Positions 6,741 to 16,900 of a stretch of 64,000 bases of DNA are shown in pieces. The notes under the pieces are model-generated. The model was not told the DNA's origin, ran no database searches, and worked only from the letters and a program-made list of their open reading frames with translations. Position numbers and translations under genes: made by a program. The stretch's first letter is position 1. Each line of letters opens with the position of its first letter. The DNA comes from Brevundimonas mediterranea (lineage in GTDB: Bacteria; Pseudomonadota; Alphaproteobacteria; Caulobacterales; Caulobacteraceae): positions 434,001 through 498,000 of the forward strand of contig NZ_JACIDA010000001.1 of the NCBI RefSeq assembly GCF_014196125.1, written 5' to 3'.

Positions 6741-7702
6741 TGTCGCGAGCGCCCAGACACGTCGCCCCCATAGACCGGGAGGCCGCACGCTGGCTGGCTG
6801 AGCAGGACGGCGGCCTGCTGGACGCCGTCGGCGAGGAGCGGCTGAAGACCTGGCTGAAAACGCCGGCGAACGCCCGCGCCTTCGCACGCGCGCAATCCCT
6901 TTGGCGGGACATGGGCCAAGCGGCTCACCCCGCCGTGCCCGCATGGCGCGCGAGGTCGGAACGGCGTTCGCGACGCACATCGATTCCGCGCATCGGCCGG
7001 TCAGGACTACCGATCGCAACCGGGCTGGCGGCCGCCGTGGTTCTGGCCTGCATGATGCTGGACGTTCCGACCCGTCTGCACGCCGACGTGCTCACCCGGC
7101 CGGGCGAACAAAGGACGTTGAGGCTGGACGACGGCTCGGTCGTGCAGGTGAACACTGACAGCGCCATCGAGCTGGCCTATACGCCCGACCGTCGCACGGT
7201 CCGACTGCTGCGCGGCGAGGCCGCGTTCACCGTCGCGCCCGACGCCCGCCGGCCCTTCACGGTCGAGGCCGGCGGCGGCTCCGCCACAGCCCTGGGCACG
7301 CGGTTCGTCGTTCGCCGTCGCGCCGCCATGACCCAGGTCTCGGTGACCGAACACGCGGTCCGGGTCGCGACCCGCTCGGGATCGGTGACGACGCCCGAGA
7401 ACATGACCTCGACCTACCGTCCGAATCAGGCGCCGTCCGCCCCAACGCCGTCGTCGCCGGACGTCGACGCCTGGACCCAGGGCTGGCTGGTGTTCGAAGA
7501 TCGCCCCCTGGCCGAGGTGGTCGAGGAGATCGCCCGCTACTCGCCGACGCCGATCACGGTGTTTGGGCGCGCCGTTCGAAACCGTCACGTCAGCGGCGCC
7601 TTCCGGATCGATCAGCCGTCCCGCACTCTCGCGCGATTGGAACAGACCCTGGGTGTTCGCGCCACGCGCCTGCCCGGCGGCGCGGTGATCATCCACGGCT
7701 GA
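6737..7702 (+). CDS. FecR-type anti-sigma/signal transducer
   Basis: 321 aa. The N-terminal cytoplasmic FecR_N (DUF4880) region reads REAARWLAEQDGGLLDAVGE; a single membrane segment lies at about residues 95-113 (LPIATGLAAAVVLACMMLDV). The periplasmic FecR domain contains RPGEQRTLRLDDGSVVQVNT and LRGEAAFTVAPDARRPFTVE, and a C-terminal STN-like DUF4974 part includes DRPLAEVVEEIARYSPTPIT. FecR proteins carry the signal from the receptor's periplasmic signalling domain to the sigma factor. Start chosen at 6737 (ATGATG) overlapping the sigma stop, implying coupled 1:1 synthesis; the frame is open further upstream but only as a shadow of the sigma gene. Confidence 0.92.
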   Translation: MMSRAPRHVAPIDREAARWLAEQDGGLLDAVGEERLKTWLKTPANARAFARAQSLWRDMGQAAHPAVPAWRARSERRSRRTSIPRIGRSGLPIATGLAAAVVLACMMLDVPTRLHADVLTRPGEQRTLRLDDGSVVQVNTDSAIELAYTPDRRTVRLLRGEAAFTVAPDARRPFTVEAGGGSATALGTRFVVRRRAAMTQVSVTEHAVRVATRSGSVTTPENMTSTYRPNQAPSAPTPSSPDVDAWTQGWLVFEDRPLAEVVEEIARYSPTPITVFGRAVRNRHVSGAFRIDQPSRTLARLEQTLGVRATRLPGGAVIIHG

Positions 7703-7769
7703 GCGAATCTCCAGGATTTTTTCTGAATTCGGGTAGTCCCGGTTCGGCCTCCTGGCGCGTCTATCTAAA

Positions 7770-7782
7770 GAGAACCATTCTC
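7770..7782. promoter_or_regulatory. Fur-box-like inverted repeat before the haem receptor
   Basis: GAGAACCATTCTC: perfect 5-bp arms GAGAA/TTCTC with a 3-bp spacer, followed by CATTCGCAT. On the minus strand it reads ATGAGAATGGTTCTC, close to the core of Fur-binding sites (GATAATGAT repeats). It lies 67 bp after the FecR stop and 57 bp before the preferred receptor start. Confidence 0.5.
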
Positions 7783-7839
7783 ATTCGCATGACTTGCGAA
7801 CCAACCGGACCGGCGCGGAGCGCGCCACGAGAGGCGAAA

Positions 7840-10758
7840 TTGACCAGGGTGAGACACGAACTGGGGGCCCTGCGTCTCTTCCTCATGGCGACGGCCGCCG
7901 TGGTTCCGACCATCATCCTCGCACCGGTCGCCCAAGCGCAGTCTGCAGCGACGCAGTTCGACATACCGGCCGGCCCCCTGTCGCCGGCCCTGGCCGCCTT
8001 CGCCCGCCAGGCTGATATCGAAATGGCCTACGACGCCGGCCTGACACGCGGCGTTTCGACACGCGGACTGCAGGGGCGTTACGGGACATCAGAGGGTCTG
8101 TCGCGTCTGCTGTCGGGCACCGGCGTGACCTATCGTCTGTCGGGCCGCACGGCGACCCTTTCCGCCGCCCCCGCCGTCGCCGACGGAACCCTCGCCCTGG
8201 GCCCGATCAGGGTGCAGGGCGCGACCGAAGGCGGCGCAGGCGGGCTCAGCGCCACCGGCGCCGGCGAGGCGGGCGATCCTGTGGAAGCGCCCTACCGCAC
8301 GACCGGATCCAGCGCCTATATCGCGCGTGACGCCATCGAACGGTTTCGCGGCGCCTCGACCGCCGACATCATCAAGGGCGTGGCGGGCGTGACCGCCGGC
8401 GACCCGCGCGTCGCCAACGCCCTGGACGTCAATATCCGCGGCATTCAGGGCCAGAGCCGGGTGCCGATCATCATCGACGGCGGCCAGTCGACCATGGACG
8501 CCTACCGCGGCTATGCCGGTCAGTCGCAACGGACCTATCTGGATCCCGATCTGATCTCCAGCATCACCATCAACAAGGGCCCCAGCCTGGAGGCCAACGC
8601 CTCTGGCGGCATCGGCGGCGTGGTGGTGATGGAGACGCTGAACGTCGACGACGTCCTGAGCGAAGGCCGCGACCTGGGCCTGCGTGTCCGCACCGGCGTG
8701 TCCGACGCCAGCGCCCGCAGCCTCCCGGCCTATAGCGACAAGTCGCGGACCGACCGGGGCGACCTGACCCGTCCGGGCGGGCAATTCTTCAACATCGCCG
8801 GCGCAGGACGCTGGGATCGGTTCGACCTGGTCGCCGCCTACGCCTGGCGCGACACGGGCAACTATTTCTCCGGCCATCGGAACTACAACGACTTCCCCCA
8901 GGGACGACGGGTTCTGGCGACGCTGAACCCCACGAATGCGGAGGTTTTCAATACCTCGTCCCAGTCGGAATCCCTGCTGCTGAAGGGGACGTGGCGCATC
9001 ACCGAGGCGCAGACGCTGGAGGCCGGCTATCGCCGCTATCAGGGCGAGCAGGGCGAGATCATGGCCTCGCAGATCATCCGCGTAGATCGCGACCAGGTGC
9101 CGCAATGGGACCTGGGGACCGTCGATATGGACGCCTATAGTCTGCGCTACCGATACAAGCCCCAGGGCGACCTGGTCGATCTCAAGATCAACGCCTGGTA
9201 CACCCACGCCGACAGCCTGATGTACAACGGCCTGACCGGCATCACCCCCTGGTACTATGACCGCCGCACCGAATGGTACGACGGCCCCGCCTTCAACACC
9301 GACCCCGGTTACAAGGAAGCCTATCGCAACGAGCTGACCCAGAAGCGGTTCGGCGGCGACATCACCAATACCTCTCTCCTGTTCATCGGCGCAGGCAAGT
9401 TCACCCTGAACTATGGCCTGTCCTTCAGCGACGAGGACATCGCTCCCGGTCCGAACTCGCCGATCATGCACGACGACCTGGTCAACAACCGCTTCCTGCG
9501 CAACGCCGAACGTCAGGAATACAGCGCCGTCGCCTCGGTGAAGTGGGAGCCCGACACACACTGGGAACTGATGGCCGGCGGGCGCTTCAACCGTGTCGAG
9601 GTCAAGGACCGCAACCGCCTGGCCACGCCCGCCACCTACGAGGTGATCGGTCAGTATCGCTATACCGAACTGCTGAACGGCGACCCGAGCCGCCCCGCCT
9701 ACCTGGCGAAACGGATCGCCCTGCTGAACTGGTATCCCGACGCCAACGGCCAGTTCACCAAGGCCTCGCTGCTGGCCTCGCCCTACGAACACGGCACGGT
9801 GGCCGATATCGTCGGCTGGAACTTCTACGACGCCGACGCGCCCGAAGATCTCAAGGTCCCGGCCACCTGGACCTGGTCCGACCCCATCCGGCGCACCGAC
9901 GACGCCTTCATGCCGACCGGCAGCGTCACCTACCACTTCGACGAAGACACCCTCGTCTATGTGAAATACGCCGAGGGTGTGAAGCTGCCGAGCCTGTTCG
10001 AGACCACCCTTGGCCTGTTCAGCGCCGCGCGTCCGACCGAGGGCATGAAGCCTGAGCGCGCCCGAACATGGGAAGTCGGCGCCAGCGCCATCCGCCGCGA
10101 CCTGCTTACCGGCGGCGACCGCACCGCCTTCAAGGTCGCCTATTTCAACACCGTGATCGACGATCTGATCACCCGCGACTACCGCAGCATTTCGGCAGGC
10201 CTGATCCGCAATATCGACGCGTTCAAGGTGTCGGGCGTCGAACTCCAGTCGAACTACGACAACGGCGTCGTCTTCGGCGACCTGTCGGCCCACTATTATT
10301 TCGAGGCCAAGACCTGCGCGCCCGACATCGCCGCCGAACGCCGCGCCTATGGCGCCAGCCGCAAGAACGCCGAACTGATGGCCACGCCCGACTGCGTCGA
10401 CGGCGGCTTCGTCGGCGCCTACACAAACACCCAGAACCCGCCGCGCTTCAATCTGAACCTGACCCTGGGCGCGCACCTGTTCGACGATCGCCTGACCCTC
10501 GGCGGTCGGGCGGTCCACAACTCGGGTCCGATCAGCAAGCTGGACAAGGCCTGGAACGTCGGCCTGTCGGCGATCCAGCAACTGTATCTTGAGACGACCG
10601 TCTATGACGCCTTCGCAAGCCTGAAGGTTACGGACCAGACGGCGCTGGACCTCAACATCGACAATGTGATGGACGAATACTACCTCGACCCTCTGGCTCT
10701 GGGCGTCATGCCCGCGCCCGGCCGCACCGTTCGCCTCGCCCTGACCTATCGTTACTGA
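7840..10758 (+). CDS. TonB-dependent outer-membrane receptor with STN signalling domain, probable haem/haem-carrier receptor
   Basis: 972 aa from the TTG at 7840, which has GAGAGGCG ahead of it. An in-frame ATG at 7789 sits only 6 bp after a Fur-like box and is less likely, though possible (989 aa). A signal peptide ends at VAQAQ. It is followed by an STN domain (FDIPAGPLSPALAAFARQAD, then ATLSA) that would contact FecR, a plug domain with VNIRGIQGQSRVPIIIDGGQ and INKGPSLEANASGGIGGVV, and a 22-strand barrel ending in LALTYRY with terminal aromatic. The barrel has KYAEGVKLPSLFE and MKPERARTWEVG, positioned like the FRAP and NPNL-type motifs of haem receptors. With haem oxygenase next door, haem is the inferred ligand. 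Confidence 0.88.
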   Translation: MTRVRHELGALRLFLMATAAVVPTIILAPVAQAQSAATQFDIPAGPLSPALAAFARQADIEMAYDAGLTRGVSTRGLQGRYGTSEGLSRLLSGTGVTYRLSGRTATLSAAPAVADGTLALGPIRVQGATEGGAGGLSATGAGEAGDPVEAPYRTTGSSAYIARDAIERFRGASTADIIKGVAGVTAGDPRVANALDVNIRGIQGQSRVPIIIDGGQSTMDAYRGYAGQSQRTYLDPDLISSITINKGPSLEANASGGIGGVVVMETLNVDDVLSEGRDLGLRVRTGVSDASARSLPAYSDKSRTDRGDLTRPGGQFFNIAGAGRWDRFDLVAAYAWRDTGNYFSGHRNYNDFPQGRRVLATLNPTNAEVFNTSSQSESLLLKGTWRITEAQTLEAGYRRYQGEQGEIMASQIIRVDRDQVPQWDLGTVDMDAYSLRYRYKPQGDLVDLKINAWYTHADSLMYNGLTGITPWYYDRRTEWYDGPAFNTDPGYKEAYRNELTQKRFGGDITNTSLLFIGAGKFTLNYGLSFSDEDIAPGPNSPIMHDDLVNNRFLRNAERQEYSAVASVKWEPDTHWELMAGGRFNRVEVKDRNRLATPATYEVIGQYRYTELLNGDPSRPAYLAKRIALLNWYPDANGQFTKASLLASPYEHGTVADIVGWNFYDADAPEDLKVPATWTWSDPIRRTDDAFMPTGSVTYHFDEDTLVYVKYAEGVKLPSLFETTLGLFSAARPTEGMKPERARTWEVGASAIRRDLLTGGDRTAFKVAYFNTVIDDLITRDYRSISAGLIRNIDAFKVSGVELQSNYDNGVVFGDLSAHYYFEAKTCAPDIAAERRAYGASRKNAELMATPDCVDGGFVGAYTNTQNPPRFNLNLTLGAHLFDDRLTLGGRAVHNSGPISKLDKAWNVGLSAIQQLYLETTVYDAFASLKVTDQTALDLNIDNVMDEYYLDPLALGVMPAPGRTVRLALTYRY

Positions 10759-10765
10759 GGCCGTC

Positions 10766-11374
10766 ATGATCCAAGTCGAAACAAGCCGCGCGAAACGTCT
10801 GAAGGCCGCCAGCCATGGCGTGCACGAAGGTCTGGACAAGGCCATCATGGCCGCCAAGCCGTTCAGCAGCCGCGAGACCTATGCCGAGTTCCTGCGCATC
10901 CAGCAGACGTTCCACCGCGACATCGCCGCCCTGTACGCGGCGCCGGAACTGGCGGCCCTGTTCCCGGATCTGTCCGGACGTCGCCGCTACGAACAGGTGA
11001 AGGCCGATCTCGCCGATCTGGGCGCCGCACCGGCCGATGAAACGCCGGCCCCGCGCTTCGTGGCCGGCGAAGCGGTGGATCTGCCGACGGCCCTGGGTTG
11101 GCTCTACGTCGCCGAAGGGTCGAATCTGGGCGCCGCCTTCCTGATCAAGGCGGCGGCGGCCCTGGGCCTGTCGGCCCAATTCGGCGCTCGCCATCTGGCC
11201 GCCTCGCCCGAAGGGCGCGCCAACCACTGGCGCAGCTTCACCGCCGCCCTCGACGCCCCCGATCTGACAGACGAGGAAGAGGCCCGCGTCTTGGCCGGCG
11301 CCTCGGCCGCCTTTACCCGCGTGCGCGGCCTGGTCGATGTCGGCTTTCGGCATGGAGCCGCCGACCCGGCATGA
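10766..11374 (+). CDS. Biliverdin-producing haem oxygenase
   Basis: 202 aa, normal for bacterial HmuO/HemO/BphO enzymes. It opens haem with O2 and electrons to biliverdin, CO and free iron in the cytosol. The proximal haem ligand is the His in LKAASHGVHEGLDKAIM (about residue 17), in the expected helix A position. The distal-helix region is LGWLYVAEGSNLGAAFL (about residues 110-126), the form found in the BphO/HemO group. The gene begins 7 bp after the receptor stop, and its own stop overlaps the TonB start, so receptor, oxygenase and TonB are one operon that imports and degrades haem for iron. Confidence 0.9.
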   Translation: MIQVETSRAKRLKAASHGVHEGLDKAIMAAKPFSSRETYAEFLRIQQTFHRDIAALYAAPELAALFPDLSGRRRYEQVKADLADLGAAPADETPAPRFVAGEAVDLPTALGWLYVAEGSNLGAAFLIKAAAALGLSAQFGARHLAASPEGRANHWRSFTAALDAPDLTDEEEARVLAGASAAFTRVRGLVDVGFRHGAADPA

Positions 11375-12108
11375 CAGCCGCGCCGCGCGCCACGATCCTG
11401 AACGACGTCGGGGGCCTTGCCCCCCGACGTCCCAAGGCGCGCGCGCGTCGCGCCCTGGCCCTGGCCGCCGCCCTGGCCCTTCACGCCGCGCCCCTGCTGC
11501 TTCTGATCCATTTCGTCGTCCCGGCGCCCATGCCTCTGGAGGAGCCGCCCGTGATCGTCGTGGCGCTGGTCCGCAGCAACGCCGCACCGCCCCGACCGCC
11601 ATCCGAACAGGTCGATGGTCCCAAACAGATCCAGGCCGCGTCCAGCCGCCCCCTCCCACGCCCGCCAGTCCCGTTACGCGTTCACGCCGAGGCGCCCGAA
11701 GCCGTGGCCATCCCGGTCGCGCCTCCCGTGCCGCGCGCAGCCGAACGCCAGACGCCGGCGCCCGCCACCACGGCCCCCGTCTCGCGCCCTGCGCCGCCTT
11801 CGCCCAGCGCCTCGACCGCGCCTCAAGACTGGAAAGCCCGCCTTCTGGCCCATCTGGACAGCAAGAAGCGCTATCCGCCCGGCGCCCAGCGCCTGCGTCA
11901 GGAGGGCGTGGTCCATGTGCGTTTCACGATGGATCGCGCCGGCCGCGTCCTGGCCTCGAGGATTGAACGCAGTTCCGGCCGCGCCCTGCTCGACCGCGAG
12001 GCCCTCGCCATGCTGGCGCGGGCCCAACCTCTGCCCGCACCCCCGCCTGAAATCGCAGGCGCCACGATCGAGCTCACGACCCCGGTCGAGTTCTTCCTGT
12101 CGCGCTGA
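11371..12108 (+). CDS. tonB: Energy transducer TonB
   Basis: 245 aa. One N-terminal membrane anchor (about residues 27-50, ALALAAALALHAAPLLLLIH), a long Pro/Ala-rich periplasm-spanning region (about residues 60-150), and a C-terminal TonB domain with WKARLLAHLDSKKRYPPGA, GVVHVRFTMDRAGRVL and SSGRALLDREALAML. TonB passes proton-motive energy from ExbB/ExbD to outer-membrane receptors. No exbB or exbD lies in the window, so these must be supplied elsewhere. The ATG at 11371 overlaps the haem oxygenase stop (ATGA); the longer frame upstream only shadows that gene. A dedicated TonB for the haem receptor is the natural reading. Confidence 0.92.
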   Translation: MTAAPRATILNDVGGLAPRRPKARARRALALAAALALHAAPLLLLIHFVVPAPMPLEEPPVIVVALVRSNAAPPRPPSEQVDGPKQIQAASSRPLPRPPVPLRVHAEAPEAVAIPVAPPVPRAAERQTPAPATTAPVSRPAPPSPSASTAPQDWKARLLAHLDSKKRYPPGAQRLRQEGVVHVRFTMDRAGRVLASRIERSSGRALLDREALAMLARAQPLPAPPPEIAGATIELTTPVEFFLSR

Positions 12109-12331
12109 GCGGCAGCCCCCAGCCGCCGGCGAGGAGGCCGACCCGACGGTTCAGTTGCGACGGCGCCGACTGTGGCGTCGGTCGAACTGGTCCATAACCC
12201 CGGCTGTCTTGCGATTGCCAATGAACGATCATTTTTAGGGTCTTGATGTTCATGTCGCTGTCGCTCAACGGCAATAAAACCGCCAAGCTTGGGCGATAGG
12301 GAGCGGACACCGCGCCGGAGGAAGCGGCGCC

Positions 12332-12994
12332 GTGAACCGCCATTTCGATGAAGACAAGACGCGCTGGTTTCTGCGCTCTGTCCTGCCTCATGAGCCGGCG
12401 CTGAGAGCCTGGTTGTCGGCCCGGCGGTTGCCGGGGCTTGAGGTCGATGACGTGATCCAGGAAACCTATAGCCTCGTGGCCGCGCGCGAGCGGTTCGACG
12501 ATATCCGGCATCCCAAGGCGTATCTGTTTCAGACGGCCCGTTCGCTGGTCGTTCGCCATGTCCGACGCGCGCGCATCGTGTCGTTTCAGGCGCTGGAGGA
12601 GATGGAGGACGACTTCTTGCCGGACGACCGGCCTTCACCAGAGCAGGCCTGTACGGAGCGGGACACGTTGCGACACCTGGCGCAGGTGATCGCGACGCTG
12701 CCGCCCCAGGCCCGGCGAGCTTTGATCCTGCGGAGGGTTCACGACCTGTCGCAACGGGAGATCGCCCGGCGTATGGGATTGTCCGAGAACACCGTCGAAA
12801 AACATATCGCCAGGGCGATCCGTCTGCTCGTCGCCTGGCGCACGGGTGGCGGAATCCCTCCATCCCACGTCTCTTCCAATTTGAATGCAACCACAGGCGC
12901 TCCGCATGGGCGAACAGTCGACCAGCCAACAGATCGACGACCAGGCGGCCGCCTGGGCGGCGCGTCGCGACAGGGACGCCCTGTCCGCGACTGA
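12332..12994 (+). CDS. ECF RNA polymerase sigma factor, FecI type (second set)
   Basis: 220 aa, GTG start at 12332 with CGGAGGAA upstream. Region 2 is seen at LEVDDVIQETYSLVAARERF and AYLFQTARSLVVRHVRRARI; region 4 at IATLPPQARRALILRRVHDL and the helix-turn-helix SQREIARRMGLSENTVEKHI. The fold ends near residue 170; the last 48 residues are low-complexity and overlap the FecR gene by 89 bp in another frame, an unusually long overlap for this family. It should direct the neighbouring FecR, TonB receptor and PhoD genes in response to an unknown outer-membrane ligand. Confidence 0.9.
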   Translation: MNRHFDEDKTRWFLRSVLPHEPALRAWLSARRLPGLEVDDVIQETYSLVAARERFDDIRHPKAYLFQTARSLVVRHVRRARIVSFQALEEMEDDFLPDDRPSPEQACTERDTLRHLAQVIATLPPQARRALILRRVHDLSQREIARRMGLSENTVEKHIARAIRLLVAWRTGGGIPPSHVSSNLNATTGAPHGRTVDQPTDRRPGGRLGGASRQGRPVRD

Positions 12995-13862
12995 TCGCGC
13001 GGCCCTGGACGCCTGGATCGCCGGCGACCCGCGCGCCGCGGGCGCCTTGCTGCGCGCCGAAGCGGTCATGCTGGAAATCGGGTCCGCGGGCGCGCTGGGG
13101 GCCGGGTTCGAGGCAAGGGACCATTCTCCCGGGCAAGCGGAGCCCTCGCGTCGGCGCTTTCTCGTCCTCGGTGGTGCGGCCGCCGCGTCCCTCGCAGCGG
13201 GCGGGGTGCTCACGTCCCTGATGTGGGCGGGAGAGGCGCACGCCACCGGGGTGGGGGAGATCAGGCTGGTGCCGCTGGCCGATGGTTCGACCCTGACGTT
13301 GAACACCGACAGCCGCGCTGTCGTTCGTTTCAACAGCCTCAGGCGCGAAATCCTGGTGACCCGCGGAGAGGCCTATTTCTCGGTTGCGCGCGACCCGGAG
13401 CGCCCGTTCGTCGTCAAGATCGACGATCGCGCCATTCGGGCTGACGGCGGCGCCTTCACGGTCCACCGCCTGGACGCGAGCCGATCGGAGGTCACGGTTC
13501 AGACCGGGGCCCTGCGCCTCGAGATGAATGGTGCGAGCCAGGTGGTGGGGGCGAACGCCCGGGTGACCCTGGAAAAGGATGGCGGCGCGCGCGTGACGCC
13601 CGTCGCTGGACACGACGTCGACCGCGGCCTGGCGTGGCGCGAGGGCAAACTCGCCTTCGAAGGCGAAACCCTTGCCGAGGCGGCGGCCCAGTTCGCCCGC
13701 TACGGCGGACCGCGAATCGTTATTCCCGATCCGGCGCTGGCCAGCGAACCGATCACGGGCCTGTTCGCCGCGAACGATCCGGCCGGTTTCACTCGCGCGG
13801 CGGCGCTCGCCTTGGGCGCCAGCGTCGAGCCCCGGCGGGAGGCCTTGGTGATAGTTCGGTAA
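12906..13862 (+). CDS. FecR-type anti-sigma/signal transducer (second set)
   Basis: 318 aa from the ATG at 12906 (an ATG at 12885 adds 7 residues). FecR_N region QQIDDQAAAWAARRDRDALS and AALDAWIAGDPRAAGALLRA, a membrane segment at about residues 83-105 preceded by SRRRFLVLGG (a twin-arginine-like stretch), a periplasmic FecR domain with VPLADGSTLTLNTDSRAVV and RGEAYFSVARDPERPFVVKI, and a C-terminal part with GETLAEAAAQFARYGGPRIV. It controls the sigma factor encoded just upstream. The start lies well inside the sigma reading frame, so the two are translationally entangled. Confidence 0.9.
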   Translation: MGEQSTSQQIDDQAAAWAARRDRDALSATDRAALDAWIAGDPRAAGALLRAEAVMLEIGSAGALGAGFEARDHSPGQAEPSRRRFLVLGGAAAASLAAGGVLTSLMWAGEAHATGVGEIRLVPLADGSTLTLNTDSRAVVRFNSLRREILVTRGEAYFSVARDPERPFVVKIDDRAIRADGGAFTVHRLDASRSEVTVQTGALRLEMNGASQVVGANARVTLEKDGGARVTPVAGHDVDRGLAWREGKLAFEGETLAEAAAQFARYGGPRIVIPDPALASEPITGLFAANDPAGFTRAAALALGASVEPRREALVIVR

Positions 13863-13948
13863 AGTCGCGACGAAAGTTTCGTGACGCATGGCGGAGCCCT
13901 CGGACGGGAACCTCTTCCTCCCTGAAAGCGCCGTGGGGCGCATCGGGG

Positions 13949-16900
13949 ATGGCCATGTATTCGAACCGTAGTCTGTTGTCGTGCGGCGCCGCTGCGCTGG
14001 TCCTGTGTGTCGCCTCCCAGGCGTCCGCCCAGACCCGGACCTTCAACATTCCGCCGCAGCCGGCGGTCAGGGCCATTCCCGAGTTCGCGCGGCAGGCCCG
14101 CGTCCAGGTGATCGCTCCGGCCCGGGACCTGGAAGGCGTCCGCTCACAGGGGGTCAGCGGAGAGTTTGACGTCAACACGGCATTGTCGCGGCTCATCGCT
14201 GGCACGCCCCTTCGGGTCGCGATGAACGAAGGCGGCGTCATCACCCTGCGCACTCAGCGGTCGGCGGGCGCGCCGGGCGTCCTGACCGGCCGGGTGCTGG
14301 ATCCGGCGTCGGGCCAGTACATGCCCAACGCCACGGTTCGCATTCGCGACGCCTCGGGCGAACACCGTACGATCGTGACGGGCGAGCGCGGCGAATTTCG
14401 CCTGTCAGGGCTCCCCGCCGGCGAGACCGAGGCGACCGTCAGCTTCACCGGCTACGCCGACCGGACCGCCTCCGTCGTCATCCGTTCCGGCGAGGTGGCG
14501 CGTCTGGAGTTGGCCGTCTTTCGGGCCGGCGAGACCGAGGCGACGACCCTGGCCGAGGTGGTGGTGACCGCCTCGTCGCGCGACGGCGACGCGCGCGCCA
14601 TCATGAGCCAGCGCCAGTCGATGGACATCAAGAACAGCCTGTCGTCGGAGTCCTTCGGTTCGATCGATGAAGGCAATGTCGGCGAGTTCATTCGCTACAT
14701 GCCCGGCGTCGACGCCGAAGGAGAGGGCGACGACACCGTCCGCTATATTCGTCTGCGCGGCCTGCCGCCCGAATACGCCTCGATCACCGTCAACGGGGTG
14801 AGCATGGCGGCGGCGGACGCCAACGCCGGCTCGACCGAGTCGCGCGCCTTCAGCTTCGAACAGGTCTCCCTGAGCAGCGTCGATTCCATCGAAATATCCA
14901 AGACGGTCAGCGCCGACGTCGACGCCAACGCCCCGGCGGGCACCATCAATCTTCGCACCAAACGGGCGTTCGACCGGAGAGGGCGGCGGATTTCGGGGTC
15001 GTTGTCGGCCAATACCCATTCCGACATGTGGAACGACCGGATCGTCGGACCGGGCGAGGGTGAGCATGACGCGCGTCTCATGCCCAGCGGCCAGATCGAG
15101 TATTCCGACGTCTTCTTCAATCGCCGACTGGGCGTTGTGGCGTCGGTCAGCCAGTCCAACACCTATACGGAGATGGAGCAGGCCTATTATCCGCGCTCCT
15201 ATGCGCCGACGGCCGCCAGCCCCGACCCGATGGCGATGACCAGCATCTGGGTGGGCATGCGCGCCCAGGAGGTCTCGCGCTTCGCCGGTTCGTTGACCCT
15301 GGACTGGAGGGCGACGGACCGGCTGATCCTGTCCCTGAGCAGCATCTACAACGACGCCTATCTGTGGTCGGGCCAGCGCGCCTACAGCTTCACCACGGGC
15401 GCGCGCACCTACGGCGTCGTCGGAGACGCGGGGCTCGACTTCACCACCCGGAAACCGGCCAACGCGGCGGGGATATCCGCCGGTTCGAACATCATAGCCA
15501 AGCGCGGCGAAGGCTCAACCTTCGTCCCCAGCTTCGAGTACACCGGGGATGATTTCGTCATCGACGGCAACCTGTCGTACTCGGATTCCAGCAGCACCTA
15601 CGACCCGCTGGGCGAGGGCGCCGTCTACAGTTATGTGACCTCGCCGGCCTCGACCGGCAATTTCCACGCCTCGCGTCCGGACATGGAGAGCACGCGATTC
15701 ACCATAGAGCAGGTCAGCGGCCCGGACTGGGCCAACCCGGCCAGCTTCGCCGGAACGACCCTGAGGTTCAACGCCGAAGACGGCCGCTACGCCCGCACCG
15801 AACTGTCGAGCGGGGCGCTCAACCTGAGCCGCGATTTCACCACCCCGGCGGGGGCGATCACCCTCAAGGCCGGGCTCAAGGCCAAGCGATCAATCTACGA
15901 CTTCGGCAATGAACGCGCGGCGCATCAGTATCGCTATGTCGGGCCGCTGAGCACGGTTGAGTTCCTGACCCAGACCGCCAGCGCGAACGTGTTGAACTTC
16001 AACGAAATGGGTGTCGGTTACACGTCGCTCTCAGGGTCAAATGCCCTGTACATGCCCAGCAACTACAAGATCGGAGCCCTGTTCTCCAGCAATCCCGAGC
16101 AGTTCGAGCACGTCCTGACGGCGGCCGATTATTACACCGCCTATATCGCCAACGTCCGCCATTTCGAGGAGGATTCCAACGCCGCCTATCTGATGGCGAC
16201 GTCGAAGGTGAACGATCGGCTCAATGTGCGGGCGGGCCTGCGCTGGGAAGAGACCCGGACGCGGTCGCGGGAGTTCGATCCCCTCGGCGCGGACGAGGTG
16301 CGCGCCGCCGGCTACGCCGTATCGACATCGACGGGCCGCGCCACCACGATCGACGGCCTGAAGTATCAGTTCGAGAGCCAGCCGCGGGTCGAGCGGGAAG
16401 GCAAGTACGACCACCTCTTCCCCAGCGCCTCAATGAAGTACGCGATCAGCGACAGCATCGACCTGCAGTTGGGTTACAGCCGGACCATCCGCCGTCCGCA
16501 GGTCAATGTTCTGGCCGGCGTCTGGTCGGTCGACGACGAGCTGATGATCGTCACGGCCCCCAATCCTGGTCTGGAGCCGGAGATTTCGGACAATCTGTCC
16601 GTCCGCCTGGACAAATATTTTGAGCCGGTCGGCCTGGTCGCGGTCAACTATTATCGTAACGAGGTCAAGGGACTGTTCCAGACCGAGGACCTGACCGCGG
16701 AAGAGTTCGGCTACACCGGCTCGGAGTACCAAGGCTACACCTTCCGCACCACGACGCGCGTCAGCGGCGACGCCATCAGCATCGAGGGCTATGAGTTCGA
16801 GTTCAACCACAGCCTGACCTATCTGCCCGGCCTGTGGAACGGCCTGACCGTGCGCGGCTCCTTCACCCATACCGTTCCGGAAACGCCCATCGCGGGGTCG

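Noticed and set aside
8089..10857. 922-aa minus-strand open frame opposite the haem receptor
   Set aside because: Shadow of the TonB receptor; low-complexity Val/Gly/Asp-rich product with no start site.
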